A stretch of 64,000 bases of DNA from Variovorax sp. PMC12 (GTDB lineage Bacteria; Pseudomonadota; Gammaproteobacteria; Burkholderiales; Burkholderiaceae_C): NCBI RefSeq assembly GCF_003019815.1, contig NZ_CP027773.1:376001-440000 (forward strand), given 5' to 3'. The notes under the pieces are model-generated. The model was not told the origin of the DNA. It saw only the letters and a list, made by a program, of their open reading frames with translations, and searched no databases. A program made the position numbers and the translations under genes. Positions 25,698 through 34,171 of the stretch are shown one piece after another. How positions within the stretch are numbered: position 1 is the first letter of the stretch; every line of letters begins with the position of its first letter.

Positions 25698-26597
25698 TTG
25701 GTCGGCATTGCGGCCGGGCTGGGCGCGGGGGCGCTCTGGGGGCTGGTGTTCGTGGCGCCGCGCATGGTGGGGCACTTCGGCATGGTCGACATCACCGCCG
25801 CGCGCTTCCTGGTGTTCGGTGCCGTCTCGGGGCTCGCCGTGTTCGCGCGGCCGGCGGCCGTGCGCTGGCCCACCGGCCGGCAGGCGCTGGCGGCTCTCGC
25901 GCTCAGCGTGCTGGGCTTCAGCGGCTACTACCTGCTGCTGGCCTTCGGCATCGAGGCTGCGGGCACCGAGGTGCCGAGCCTCATCATCGGCACGATCCCG
26001 GTCTGGATGATGCTGCTGGGCAGGCCGGCGGGCCTTCGCCTGACCGCGCTGCTGCCGGGGCTGGCGCTCACCGGCGCGGGCATCGCGCTGATGATCTGGG
26101 GCGCATGGTCGGCGCAGCATGGCGCGGGCGCTGCAAGCGGCGCGCGCTTCGGCCTGGGCATCGCGCTGGCGCTGTGCGCGATGGTGAGCTGGACGGTCTA
26201 CGGCCTGCTCAATGCAGCCTGGCTGCAGCGCCACACCGAACTCAATGCGACCGACTGGGCGAATTGGCTCGGCGTGGCGACCGGGTTGGGTGCGTTGGCG
26301 CTGTGGCTGGCCGCGGGCAGCGATGTGGCCACGCTGCGGGCGCGGCCCGACGGCATGCTCTTCGTCTGGCTCGCGCTGGTCAGCGGCTTCGGCTCGTCGT
26401 GGCTGGCCACCGTTCTCTGGAACATCGCGAGCCAGCGGCTCTCCGCGAGCCTGTGCGGCCAGCTGATCGTGAGCGAGACGCTGTTCGCGCTGCTCTATTC
26501 CTTCGTCTGGGACGGCCGCTGGCCGCAGGCCACCGAGTGGACCGCGGCATTGCTGTTCGTGCTGGGCATCCTCGCATCCATCAAGGCGCACCGATGA
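25698..26597 (+). CDS. EamA/DMT-family permease
   Basis: About 299 residues with ten hydrophobic segments in two EamA repeats, starting VGIAAGLGAGALWGLVFVAP. The start is uncertain: no ATG exists near the N-terminus, so a TTG at 25698, 11 bases after the SDR stop, is the best choice, with GAGGG just upstream. The stop overlaps the thioesterase ATG (ATGA), so all three genes are probably cotranscribed. Members export amino acids and other small metabolites. Substrate unknown. Confidence 0.8.
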   Translation: MVGIAAGLGAGALWGLVFVAPRMVGHFGMVDITAARFLVFGAVSGLAVFARPAAVRWPTGRQALAALALSVLGFSGYYLLLAFGIEAAGTEVPSLIIGTIPVWMMLLGRPAGLRLTALLPGLALTGAGIALMIWGAWSAQHGAGAASGARFGLGIALALCAMVSWTVYGLLNAAWLQRHTELNATDWANWLGVATGLGALALWLAAGSDVATLRARPDGMLFVWLALVSGFGSSWLATVLWNIASQRLSASLCGQLIVSETLFALLYSFVWDGRWPQATEWTAALLFVLGILASIKAHR

Positions 26598-27016
26598 GAA
26601 TCGAAATCCCCGAAAAGAAGAAGCTCGTGTACGAAACCCTGATCCCCATCCGCTGGGGAGACATGGACGCCATGGGCCACCTGAACAACGGCACCTACTT
26701 CCGCTACCTCGAGACCGCGCGCATCGACTGGATGCATTCCATCGGCTTCGAGCCCGAGCCGAGCGGCGAGGGCATGGTGATCGTCAACGCCTTCTGCAAC
26801 TTCTACCGGCAGATCGAATACCCCGGCAAGGTGCTGCTCAAGATGTACGTGAGCGACCCGGGCCGCACCACCTTCGAGAGCTGGGGCACCATGGCACGCG
26901 AGGAAGCGCCCGACGTGATCTGCGCGGCCGGCGGCGCGACCACCATCTGGGTCGACTTTCCGAAGCAGAAGGCGCTGGCGCTGCCCGACTGGCTGCGCAC
27001 GCTGGTGAGCGAGTAG
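26594..27016 (+). CDS. 4HBT-type acyl-CoA thioesterase
   Basis: 140 residues. The hotdog signature IRWGDMDAMGHLNNGTYFRY with the catalytic-type Asp is near residue 23, as in FadM/YbgC thioesterases. It hydrolyses acyl-CoA to free acid and CoA. Coupled to the EamA gene by ATGA, it may release an acid that the permease exports, but that is inference. It ends 18 bases before the convergent sensor kinase gene. Confidence 0.85.
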   Translation: MRIEIPEKKKLVYETLIPIRWGDMDAMGHLNNGTYFRYLETARIDWMHSIGFEPEPSGEGMVIVNAFCNFYRQIEYPGKVLLKMYVSDPGRTTFESWGTMAREEAPDVICAAGGATTIWVDFPKQKALALPDWLRTLVSE

Positions 27017-27034
27017 CCGGCCGGGCGCCGTAGC

Positions 27035-28390
27035 TCAGGCCGGCTGCAGCACGATGCGCGCCTCGAAGCCGTGCGCCGCGCCGGGCGGCGGCGATTCGAG
27101 TTCGAGCCGCGCGTCGTGCTTCTCGACGATGGTCCCGACGATCGACAAGCCCAGCCCGTAGCCCGCGCGGTCGGAGGCGTGCCGCACATGGCGCTGCCGC
27201 AGCGTGCTCAGTTGCTCCGCGCCGACGCCGGCGCCGAAGTCGCGGACCACCAGCGTGCAGGGGGCCGTCACCTCGACCACCACGCGCTCGCCGCCGTAGC
27301 GCAGGGCGTTTTCCACCAGGTTGCGCAATGCGATGGCCAGCGCGTCGACGTCGCCCAGCGCCACCGGCGCGGCGCTGTCGGGCACCTTGAGCGTCAGGCG
27401 TTCGTTGATGTGCGGGTCTTGCCAGAGCTCCTGCGCCACGGTGCCGACCAGTTGCACCAGGTCGACCCGCGCACGCGCCAGCGAAGCGCCGGATTCCGCG
27501 CGCGACAGCTGCAGCAGCTTCTCGGCGCGGTGGCTGAGCATCTGCAGCGCGTCGAGCGCGGCCTGCACGTCGTTGCGGCGCAGGTCGTGCTCCAGCGCGG
27601 TCTGCAGGCGCAGCCGCGCGGCGGCCAGCGGCGTGCGCAGCTCGTGCGCGGCATTGGCCGCGAGCGCGCGCTCCACGTCGAGCGACTGCGAAAGCCGCTC
27701 CAGCAGCCGGTTGACGTGATCGCCGACCGAGCGCAGCTCCTGCGGCAGGCCCGGCAAGGTGATGGGGCGCAGGTCGGCGCCGTTGCGTTTCGCGATTTCT
27801 CCGGCCAGTTGCTGCAGCGCGCGCAGCTCGGTGCGCGCCACGTTGCGCAGCACCAGCGCGAGCAGCGGCAGCACTGCGCCCAGCGGAATGATCAGGCCGA
27901 ACAGGGTGCGGTTGAGCGCGCGGCGCCGCTCGTCGAGCGGGTCGGCCACCTGGAAGTACAGCCCCAGCGTGGGGTGGCGCACCGTGTAGATGCGCCAGCT
28001 CTGGTTGTTGGCGAAGCCGGCGGCCAGCGGAACGTCGAAGGCGCCGACGGGCGCCTCGGCCGAGCGCAGCAGCACGTGCTCGTGCACGTCCACCACCTGG
28101 TACATCACCGCGTCCTCGGAGAACAGCTGCTTGGGCGCGATCAGCGGCTCCGTGGGGGCGGCGCCGCCGGTGTGCTGCAGCTTGTCGAGTTCCTGCACCG
28201 CCATGTCGAACATGCGGTGCGACACCTCGACCAGTTCGTTGTCGAAGTTGTGGTTGATCTCCCGGTCGACGTACCAGACCACCGCCAGCACGCACATCAG
28301 CCACACGCCGCCGACCCAGACGATCAGCGTGCGGGTGAGCCGCCCGGCCAGGGAGTCGCGGCCTGCGCCGGGCTTTGCGCCGAATCTCAT
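27035..28390 (-). CDS. Sensor histidine kinase (QseC/TctE/PmrB-like)
   Basis: 451 residues. TM1 is about 20-43 (TLIVWVGGVWLMCVLAVVWY) and TM2 about 163-185 (LFGLIIPLGAVLPLLALVL), with a periplasmic sensor domain of about 120 residues between them. The H-box is ALAANAAHELRTPLAAARLR with the phospho-accepting His. The ATPase has NLVENALRYGG and GYGLGLSIVG. The ATG overlaps the response regulator stop (ATGA). Because phosphatases and an EptA gene lie divergently next to the pair, a PmrB-like envelope-stress role is suggested, but the ligand is unknown. Confidence 0.92.
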   Translation of the reverse strand: MRFGAKPGAGRDSLAGRLTRTLIVWVGGVWLMCVLAVVWYVDREINHNFDNELVEVSHRMFDMAVQELDKLQHTGGAAPTEPLIAPKQLFSEDAVMYQVVDVHEHVLLRSAEAPVGAFDVPLAAGFANNQSWRIYTVRHPTLGLYFQVADPLDERRRALNRTLFGLIIPLGAVLPLLALVLRNVARTELRALQQLAGEIAKRNGADLRPITLPGLPQELRSVGDHVNRLLERLSQSLDVERALAANAAHELRTPLAAARLRLQTALEHDLRRNDVQAALDALQMLSHRAEKLLQLSRAESGASLARARVDLVQLVGTVAQELWQDPHINERLTLKVPDSAAPVALGDVDALAIALRNLVENALRYGGERVVVEVTAPCTLVVRDFGAGVGAEQLSTLRQRHVRHASDRAGYGLGLSIVGTIVEKHDARLELESPPPGAAHGFEARIVLQPA

Positions 28391-29061
28391 TCGTCGTCGT
28401 CCGTGGAGAACGACAGGCGGTAGCCGAGGCCGCGCAGCGTCTGGATGTGGCTGCGCCCGAGCTTGCGCCGCAGGCGGCTGATGAAGACTTCGAGCGTGTT
28501 GCTGTCGGCCTCGTCGCCGAAGCCGTAGAGCGCGTCGGCCAGGTTCTCGCGCGTGTGGATGCGCTCCGGCCGGGTCGCCATCACGCGCAGCAGCGCCCAT
28601 TCCTTCTGGGTCAGCGTGATGGGGGCGCCGTTCTTGCGGACCATGTCGTGCGCCAGGTCGATTTCCAGCGTGCCCAGCTTCAGGACCGGCGAGCTGTTGG
28701 CGCTGCGCCGCCGCTCGACCGCGCGCAGGCGGGCCAGCAGCTCGGCGGGGTCGTAGGGCTTGATGAGGTAGTCGTCGGCACCGGCGTCGAGCCCGCGGAT
28801 GCGATCGGTGACCTGGTCGCGCGCGGTCAGGACGATGACGATGGGGCGTTCGGGCAGGGCGCGTATCTGGGGAAGCAGCGACAGCCCGTCGCCGTCGCCC
28901 AGGTGGAGGTCGAGCAGCACCGCCGCGTACTGGACCGAGAGCAGCGCGCCGCGCGCCTCGGCGAGGCCGGGTGCCACGTCGACCACGAAGGCCTTGGCCA
29001 GCAGGTAGCTGCAGACGGCATCTGCCAGCGCAGTGTCATCTTCGACCAGCAATATGCGCAC
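28387..29061 (-). CDS. OmpR-family response regulator (QseB/PmrA-like)
   Basis: 224 residues from a GTG start (VRILLVEDD), chosen because AAAGGA lies just upstream; an ATG-started version is 18 codons longer. Receiver domain: acidic pair in VEDD, phospho-acceptor Asp51 in LLDLHLGDGDG and the Lys in DDYLIKPYD. The C-terminal winged helix is LTQKEWALLRVMA and SRLRRKLGRSHIQTLRGLGY. It forms an operon with the kinase and is divergent from the PAP2-PAP2-eptA genes. Confidence 0.93.
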   Translation of the reverse strand: MRILLVEDDTALADAVCSYLLAKAFVVDVAPGLAEARGALLSVQYAAVLLDLHLGDGDGLSLLPQIRALPERPIVIVLTARDQVTDRIRGLDAGADDYLIKPYDPAELLARLRAVERRRSANSSPVLKLGTLEIDLAHDMVRKNGAPITLTQKEWALLRVMATRPERIHTRENLADALYGFGDEADSNTLEVFISRLRRKLGRSHIQTLRGLGYRLSFSTDDDE

Positions 29062-29130
29062 GCCATGTCCTTTCAACAAAAAAAGAAGTCTAGCTCCGCC
29101 GAAATGCGGACACATCCGAAGTCAGGTTTC

Positions 29131-29157
29131 GTTCATGTGTCTTCAGGCTGGGTTCAT
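29131..29157 (+). promoter_or_regulatory. Candidate response-regulator box with GTTCAT direct repeats
   Basis: GTTCAT occurs at 29131-29136 and again at 29152-29157, exactly 21 bases apart, which is two helical turns. A third GTTCAT at 29200-29205 contains the start codon of the PAP2 gene. OmpR-family dimers typically bind tandem direct repeats, though spacing is usually about one turn. This lies between the divergent regulator and PAP2 genes, where such a site would be expected. Confidence 0.35.
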
Positions 29158-29203
29158 TCCGCAAACGTAGGCTCGCGGCTGTTTTCAGGCCCTGCCTTCG
29201 TTC

Positions 29204-29908
29204 ATGACTCGTGCTTCGAATTTTCGCCTGGGGGTGCTGACCCTCGTTGCGCTTGCCGCCTTGCTGGCGTGGGACGCAACCGGTTGGGATCTTCCGCTGG
29301 CGCGGCTGGCCGGTTCCCCGTTCGGTTTCACATGGCGGACGAACTCTTTTCTGGTCCACGTCATGCATGAAGGCGCCCGCGACCTGAGCTGGGCGCTCGT
29401 CACGGCGCTCTTCATCGCGATCCGCTGGCCGGTAGGCGTGCTTCGGCGCCTGGGCACCGGCGACCGGGTGCAACTGGCGCTGACAACCCTGGCCGCGGTG
29501 ATCGCCGTCAGCCTCATCAAGCATTCCAGCAATACCAGTTGCCCCTGGGACCTGAAGGAGTTCGGCGGCGTGGCGCGCTACGTGTCGCATTGGTCCTGGG
29601 GCGTGCTCGACGGCGGTCCGGGCGGGTGCTTCCCGGCCGGCCACGCCTCTGCGGCGTTCGCCTATGCGGGCGGCTACTTCGTGCTGCGCCGGGCGTCGGC
29701 CCGCGCGGCGGCCATCTGGCTGTCGGTGGCGCTGGTGGCCGGGTTGGTGCTGGGCTTGGCGCAGCAGGTGCGCGGCGCCCACTACATGAGCCACACACTC
29801 TGGACCGCCTGGATCTGCTGGACGGTGGGTTTTGCCATCGAATTGGTGTTCTCGCGCTTCAACCCGCAACCGCTCAAGCCGGCAGAACCCGCCCATGCAG
29901 GATATTGA
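29204..29908 (+). CDS. PAP2-family membrane phosphatase
   Basis: 234 residues, about six membrane segments. Phosphatase motifs are KHSSNTSCPWDL (atypical first motif with a Lys and no Arg-Pro), PAGHASAAFAYAG, and RGAHYMSHTLW with the catalytic His. In lipid A-modifying loci such enzymes remove phosphate or diphosphate groups from lipid A or undecaprenyl pyrophosphate. It is followed by a second PAP2 gene that overlaps it and by eptA. Likely LpxE-, LpxT- or Und-PP phosphatase-like; which one is not resolved. Confidence 0.85.
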   Translation: MTRASNFRLGVLTLVALAALLAWDATGWDLPLARLAGSPFGFTWRTNSFLVHVMHEGARDLSWALVTALFIAIRWPVGVLRRLGTGDRVQLALTTLAAVIAVSLIKHSSNTSCPWDLKEFGGVARYVSHWSWGVLDGGPGGCFPAGHASAAFAYAGGYFVLRRASARAAAIWLSVALVAGLVLGLAQQVRGAHYMSHTLWTAWICWTVGFAIELVFSRFNPQPLKPAEPAHAGY

Positions 29909-30476
29909 CGCCGCCCTTTTCGAGCTGGTCAATGCGGGCCCTTCGGCGCCTGCATGGAGCCTGCAGTTCGCGAGCTTCGCCTCCGACATCCTGCCGGCGC
30001 TGCTGGCGCTGGCGCTGGCCATCGGCGCGCTGTTCGACCGGCGCTGGCGCCATGCCTTCTTCACGGCAATGGTCGGCGTGCTGGCCGCGTGGCTGATCGT
30101 GCAGGCCATCCGCTGGGCGTTTCCGATGCCCCGGCCGGCCTATTACGGCCTGGGCATCCAGTGGGTGCCGCAGGGCATTCGCCCCGGTTTTCCGAGCCTC
30201 CATGCCGCCGGCGCCTTCACCGCGGCGTTCTCGCTCTGGTGCCTTCCTTGGCGTTCTCCGATGCTGGCCGCGCTGGCCGTGGCCGCCACGGTCGCCTGGA
30301 GCCGCCTGTACCTGGGGCTGCATTTCCCGTCCGACGTGGTGGCCGCGGCGATGCTCGGCGCGCTGGTGTCGATCCTGGCGGAGCGGGGCATCCGCCTGAT
30401 GTCACGGACCCGTACCTCGCCGGCGTCGGCGCGGGCCCCGGGGGTCCGGCTGCGATCGCGTACAAGGCGCGCCTGA
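29895..30476 (+). CDS. Second PAP2-family membrane phosphatase
   Basis: 193 residues from MQDIDAALFEL; it overlaps the previous gene by 14 bases. Motifs are RWAFPMPRP, GFPSLHAAGAFTAA with the catalytic His, and SRLYLGLHFPSDV, all in the right order for the PAP2 acid phosphatase fold. The tail after residue 170 (SRTRTSPASARAPG) is basic and probably cytoplasmic. It resembles undecaprenyl-pyrophosphate phosphatases (BcrC-like), an alternative to lipid A action. Two unlike PAP2 genes in tandem before eptA are notable. Confidence 0.88.
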   Translation: MQDIDAALFELVNAGPSAPAWSLQFASFASDILPALLALALAIGALFDRRWRHAFFTAMVGVLAAWLIVQAIRWAFPMPRPAYYGLGIQWVPQGIRPGFPSLHAAGAFTAAFSLWCLPWRSPMLAALAVAATVAWSRLYLGLHFPSDVVAAAMLGALVSILAERGIRLMSRTRTSPASARAPGVRLRSRTRRA

Positions 30477-30533
30477 ACATGGCATGAATGGGGGATTCAG
30501 GCTATCTTCAGCCCCCGTTCCTACATTAGTTGG

Positions 30534-32285
30534 ATGTCTGTCTTGCGTATTGACCCGGCACCTGAACCACAAGGTAGCTTCCCCGAACCTGATTCACTCG
30601 TGACCGCATCGTCGGCGGCGCCCTGGACGCGCTTCGACCTGTGGTTGCGCAGGCCCCGCTCCGCGGCCATGGTCGTCGTGTGGCTGAGCCTCTATCTCGT
30701 CCTGACCACCAATTGGCCGCTCTGGAACGAGCTGGCCCGCATCGGCGGTGCCCCCAGCACCTACATGCCGACCATCCTGGTCATGAGCCTGCTCACCTTC
30801 TGCGGCTCGGTGGCGATCCTGTCGTTCACCGCCTGGTCGCGCTGGATGAAGCCGCTGTGGTTCTTGGTGGTCGTGCTGGCCGCGGTGGTGCAGCACTACA
30901 TGCTCGCCTACCGCGTGGTCATGGACCCGACCATGGTCGCCAATGCGATGCAGACCGACCCCAACGAAGCGCGCGACCTGCTGAGCTGGCGCATGGCCTT
31001 CAACGTGCTGGTGGTGGCGTTGCCCGCGGCCTTCGTGCTCTGGCGCGTGCGCATCCTGCCCATGCGCTTTCTGTCGAAGCTCTGGCGCAATGTCGCGCTG
31101 CTGCTGCTGTCGGTGGTCGTGGCGCTGGGCGCGGTGGTGTCCATGAACCGCGAGCTGGCGCCGCTGATGCGCAACAACGTGCACCTGCGCTACATGATGA
31201 ACCCGATCGCGAGCCTCTATTCGGCCGGCTCCCTGTTCATCAAGCCGCTGTTCAAGCGCACTGGCAAGCTCATCCCGATCACTGCCGGCACGGCGCTGGG
31301 CGCCAGCTATGCCGGCCAGACGAAGCCGCCGCTGTTCGTGGTGGTGGTGGGCGAGACGGCGCGGGCCGATCACTTCTCGCTCAACGGCTATGCCCGCGAC
31401 ACCAACCCCGAGCTGGCGAAGCGTGGCGTTCTGAGCTACCGCGAGGTGCGCTCCTGCGGCACCAATACGCTGGCCTCCGTGCCCTGCATGTTCTCGCCGC
31501 TGGGCAAGGAAGGCTACGAATCGCGCAAGGACGACTACGAGACCCTGGTCGACGTCCTGCAGGCCGCCGGCCTCGCCGTTTTCTGGCTCGACAACCAGGC
31601 CGGCTGCAAGGGCGTCTGCGAGCGCATTCCCAATGCATCCGCCTTCGCCGGGCTCGACGCGGCCACCAAGAAGGCGCTGTGCGACGGCGACGAGTGCCTC
31701 GACGACGTGATGCTCAAGGGCCTGGACGAACGCATCGCCGCGCTGCCGGCCGAGCGCCGCGCCAAGGGCATCGTGCTGGTCATGCACCAGATGGGCAGCC
31801 ACGGCCCGGCCTACTACAAGCGCTCCGCGCCCGACGTGAAGCATTTCCTGCCCGAGTGCAAGACCAACGCGCTGGCCGAGTGCGGCCACGCCGAGCTGAT
31901 GAACGTCTACGACAACTCGATCCTGCAGACCGACCGCTTCCTCGGCCAGACCATCGACTGGCTCAAGACCCAGTCGAAGCAGTACGACCCGGCGCTGCTG
32001 TACGTGAGCGACCACGGCGAGTCGCTCGGCGAGTACGGCCTGTTCCTGCACGGCGTGCCGTACAGCTTCGCGCCCGACGCGCAGAAGCACGTGCCCATGA
32101 TCACCTGGTTCAGCGAGGGCATGGACCAGCGGCGCAAGCTCTCGCGTTCGTGCATGGAAGCGGGGCTCGACGCGCCGCTTACGCACGACAACCTCTATCA
32201 CACGGTGCTCGGCGTGATGGACGTGACCACGCCGACCTACAAGCCCGCGCTGGATGCGCTGGCTTCGTGCCGCGCGAAGGGGTGA
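30534..32285 (+). CDS. eptA: Phosphoethanolamine--lipid A transferase (EptA/MCR family)
   Basis: 583 residues. Five N-terminal membrane segments (first about 44-60) precede the periplasmic sulfatase-fold domain. Catalytic features match MCR/EptA: Glu274 in VVGETARADH, nucleophile Thr312 in CGTNTLASVPCMFS flanked by Cys308 and Cys318, and zinc ligands in YVSDHGESLGEYG and LFLHG. It adds phosphoethanolamine to lipid A phosphates and so lowers affinity for cationic peptides. It lies 57 bases after the second PAP2 gene. The length is somewhat greater than MCR-1 because of a longer N-terminus. Chromosomal intrinsic copy, not a mobile mcr gene. Confidence 0.93.
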   Translation: MSVLRIDPAPEPQGSFPEPDSLVTASSAAPWTRFDLWLRRPRSAAMVVVWLSLYLVLTTNWPLWNELARIGGAPSTYMPTILVMSLLTFCGSVAILSFTAWSRWMKPLWFLVVVLAAVVQHYMLAYRVVMDPTMVANAMQTDPNEARDLLSWRMAFNVLVVALPAAFVLWRVRILPMRFLSKLWRNVALLLLSVVVALGAVVSMNRELAPLMRNNVHLRYMMNPIASLYSAGSLFIKPLFKRTGKLIPITAGTALGASYAGQTKPPLFVVVVGETARADHFSLNGYARDTNPELAKRGVLSYREVRSCGTNTLASVPCMFSPLGKEGYESRKDDYETLVDVLQAAGLAVFWLDNQAGCKGVCERIPNASAFAGLDAATKKALCDGDECLDDVMLKGLDERIAALPAERRAKGIVLVMHQMGSHGPAYYKRSAPDVKHFLPECKTNALAECGHAELMNVYDNSILQTDRFLGQTIDWLKTQSKQYDPALLYVSDHGESLGEYGLFLHGVPYSFAPDAQKHVPMITWFSEGMDQRRKLSRSCMEAGLDAPLTHDNLYHTVLGVMDVTTPTYKPALDALASCRAKG

Positions 32286-32310
32286 GCGCTGCTTGGGCAG
32301 TGTCAGGGCG

Positions 32311-32406
32311 CGCTCACGCCGACGGGGTGCCTTGCTCCGCGAATGTCCCCCGCCCTTCGGGCTCCTCCTTTATTTCGCTGCGCAAGGCACCCCGCCAGCG
32401 TGATCG
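32311..32406. repeat. Structured intergenic repeat, copy 1
   Basis: A 48-base core (32335-32382) is flanked by complementary arms: GGGGTGCCTTG (32324-32334) against CAAGGCACCCC (32383-32393), with pairing continuing outward to 32311 and 32406 at three mismatches. Inside the core GCCC (32352-32355), TTC and GGGC (32359-32362) form a small hairpin. The same core, inverted, recurs at 32558-32605. It lies in the gap between the convergent eptA and AhpD-like genes, so an RNA hairpin with a terminator or mRNA-stability role is possible. No T-run follows on the plus strand. The DNA between the copies (32407-32540) has no gene; it holds a minor hairpin GGGGTTC/GAACCCC at 32480-32510. Confidence 0.7.
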
Positions 32407-32540
32407 TTCAGTGTCGCTGCACAAGCTGCATCTGTTGGTGGTCGCCGGGACTTCGTGCCGCATGAACCGGCTATTTCGCGGGGTTCTTTGAGGGGCAACT
32501 GCTGAACCCCCAAACCCCATGGCCGCTGTCATCGTGCGCA

Positions 32541-32622
32541 GGGCGTCGGGTGCTCCCCGCAGCGAAATAAAGGAGGAGGGCGAAGCCCGGGGGACATTCG
32601 CGGAGGGGAGTACCCGACGCCC
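32541..32622. repeat. Structured intergenic repeat, copy 2 (inverted)
   Basis: The core (32558-32605) is the reverse complement of copy 1 at 44 of 48 positions. The four differences are two compensatory base-pair flips in the inner stem, here GGGC-GAA-GCCC (32578-32588). The outer arms are of unrelated sequence to those of copy 1 but are complementary to each other: GGGCGTCGGGTGCTCCCC (32541-32558) against GGGGAGTACCCGACGCCC (32605-32622), with one G-U pair. On the plus strand the core includes AAAGGAGGAG, a strong Shine-Dalgarno-like string, but no coding start follows. Confidence 0.75.
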
Positions 32623-32658
32623 TGTGCACGCACCCCGAAGACACCCCGCACACAGCTC

Positions 32659-33243
32659 CTACCTCTTCTCGCGGGGCACGCGCCCCATGAGGAAGAACTC
32701 GTTGTTCGGCTGCATGCCGCTGAAGCTGGCCATGCGGTTGCTCAGCCCGAAGAAGGCGGTGATGGCCGCGATGTCCCAGATGTCCTCGTCGTCGAAGCCG
32801 TGGGCATGCAGCGGCGGGAAGTCGCTGTCGTCGATCTCGTGCGAGCGGTCGCAGACCTTCATCGCAAAGTCGAGCATCGCACGCTGGCGCGGCGTGATGT
32901 CGGCCTTGCGGTAGTTCACCGCCACCTGGTCGGCCACCAGCGGCTTCTTCTCGTAGATGCGCAGCAGCGCGCCGTGCGCCACCACGCAGTAGAGGCATTG
33001 GTTGGCCGCGCTGGTGGCGGTGACGATCATCTCGCGGTCGCCCTTGGTGAGCGAGCCTTCTTCCTTGAGCATCAGCGCGTCGTGGTACGCGAAGAAGGCG
33101 CGCCACTCGGCCGGACGGCGCGCAAGGGCAAGAAACACGTTGGGCACGAAGCCGGCTTTTTCCTGCACCGCGAGGATGGCGGCGCGGATGTCCTGCGGCA
33201 GGTCTTTGAGTTCGGCGAGCGGGTAGCGGTTGGTCGTGGTCAT
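32659..33243 (-). CDS. AhpD-like peroxidase-related protein (carboxymuconolactone decarboxylase fold)
   Basis: 194 residues. The redox motif is Cys83-x-x-Cys86 in ANQCLYCVVAH with His90, the usual AhpD/CMD signature. The end of the protein (GLSNRMASFSGMQPNNEFF) is typical of the peroxidase-related subfamily. Members reduce peroxides with a lipoyl or thiol partner. Divergent from the dehydrogenase operon starting at 33411, with 167 bases between in which I see no distinct site. Confidence 0.88.
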   Translation of the reverse strand: MTTTNRYPLAELKDLPQDIRAAILAVQEKAGFVPNVFLALARRPAEWRAFFAYHDALMLKEEGSLTKGDREMIVTATSAANQCLYCVVAHGALLRIYEKKPLVADQVAVNYRKADITPRQRAMLDFAMKVCDRSHEIDDSDFPPLHAHGFDDEDIWDIAAITAFFGLSNRMASFSGMQPNNEFFLMGRVPREKR

Positions 33244-33410
33244 GTCGTCTCCGTTGTGGTCGTCGGTTGGCAGTGCCTTCTTGAAAGCGCTCTGAAAGGC
33301 GCCGCGCCTGTTCCATCATAGGCAAGCAGCTTTCCTACATGGCGGGGCGCCAGCCGCCGCCATGATGAAGGTTCGCACAACAACACGCGGCGAGTGCCGC
33401 ACATAACGCG

Positions 33411-34157
33411 ATGAAAGACGAGTCGTATCCCGACCGGCGTGGCTTCCTGCGCCGGTCCATTGCCATCGTGCCGGCCGCAACGGCCTTCAGTGCCGGCGGC
33501 ATCACCGGCGTGACACTGGCACAGCCCGCACCATCGGCCCCGGCACCCGGCCCCGCAGCAGCGGCCACGCCCGGCGCTCCCTACACCCCGGTCTACTTCA
33601 ACGCCGCCGAATGGGCCTTCGTGCAGGCGGCGGTGGCCAGGCTGATTCCTTCCGACGACACCGGCCCCGGCGCCATCGAGGCCGGCGTGCCCGAGTTCAT
33701 CGACCGCCAGATGGAAGGCGCCTTCGGCCATGCCGCCACCTGGTACATGCAGGGCCCGTTCGTCGATGTGTCGCCGCTCTTCGGCTACCAGAAGAAGATG
33801 CCGCCGCGCGAGGTCTACCGCGCGGGCATCGCGGCCACGGACGCCTACAGCCGCAAGCAGTTTTCCGGCAAGGCCTTCGCGCAGCTCGACGCCGCGCAGC
33901 AGGACGAGGTGCTCAAGGGCCTGGAGGGCGGCACCGTCGCGCTCGACGGCGTGGGCGCGACCGACTTCTTCGGCTTCCTGCTGCAGAACACCAAGGAGGG
34001 CTACTTCAGCGACCCGATCCACGGCGGCAACAAGAACGCCGCCGCCTGGAAGATGATCGGCTTCCCCGGCGCGCGCGCCGACTACGCCGACTGGGTCGAC
34101 CGGCCCGGCGTCAAGTACAACCTGCCGCCGGTGAGCATCGCCGGCCCGCAGGGCTGA
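33411..34157 (+). CDS. Gluconate 2-dehydrogenase subunit 3-like protein, Tat-exported
   Basis: 248 residues. A twin-arginine signal, DRRGFLRRSIAIVP, begins near residue 9 and is followed by a hydrophobic stretch and a Pro/Ala linker. The rest is the helical small-subunit domain (EWAFVQAAVARLIPSDDTG, then YQKKMPPREVYRAGIAAT). These subunits carry the flavoprotein partner across the membrane, because the large subunit lacks its own signal. First gene of a three-gene operon with the GMC and cytochrome subunits. Confidence 0.9.
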   Translation: MKDESYPDRRGFLRRSIAIVPAATAFSAGGITGVTLAQPAPSAPAPGPAAAATPGAPYTPVYFNAAEWAFVQAAVARLIPSDDTGPGAIEAGVPEFIDRQMEGAFGHAATWYMQGPFVDVSPLFGYQKKMPPREVYRAGIAATDAYSRKQFSGKAFAQLDAAQQDEVLKGLEGGTVALDGVGATDFFGFLLQNTKEGYFSDPIHGGNKNAAAWKMIGFPGARADYADWVDRPGVKYNLPPVSIAGPQG

Positions 34158-34171
34158 GGGAGCGGCACACC

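Noticed and set aside
28375..29370. 331-codon plus-strand frame across the two-component genes
   Set aside because: Antisense to the response regulator gene and low-complexity; ends inside the PAP2 gene in another frame.
30534..32285. Mobile colistin-resistance gene (mcr)
   Set aside because: No insertion sequence or plasmid feature is near; the gene lies in a chromosomal-type locus with its own regulators and is better named eptA.
32480..32510. Hairpin GGGGTTC/GAACCCC as an eptA terminator
   Set aside because: The loop is long (17 bases) and no T-run follows; it is mentioned only as part of the repeat-bearing gap.
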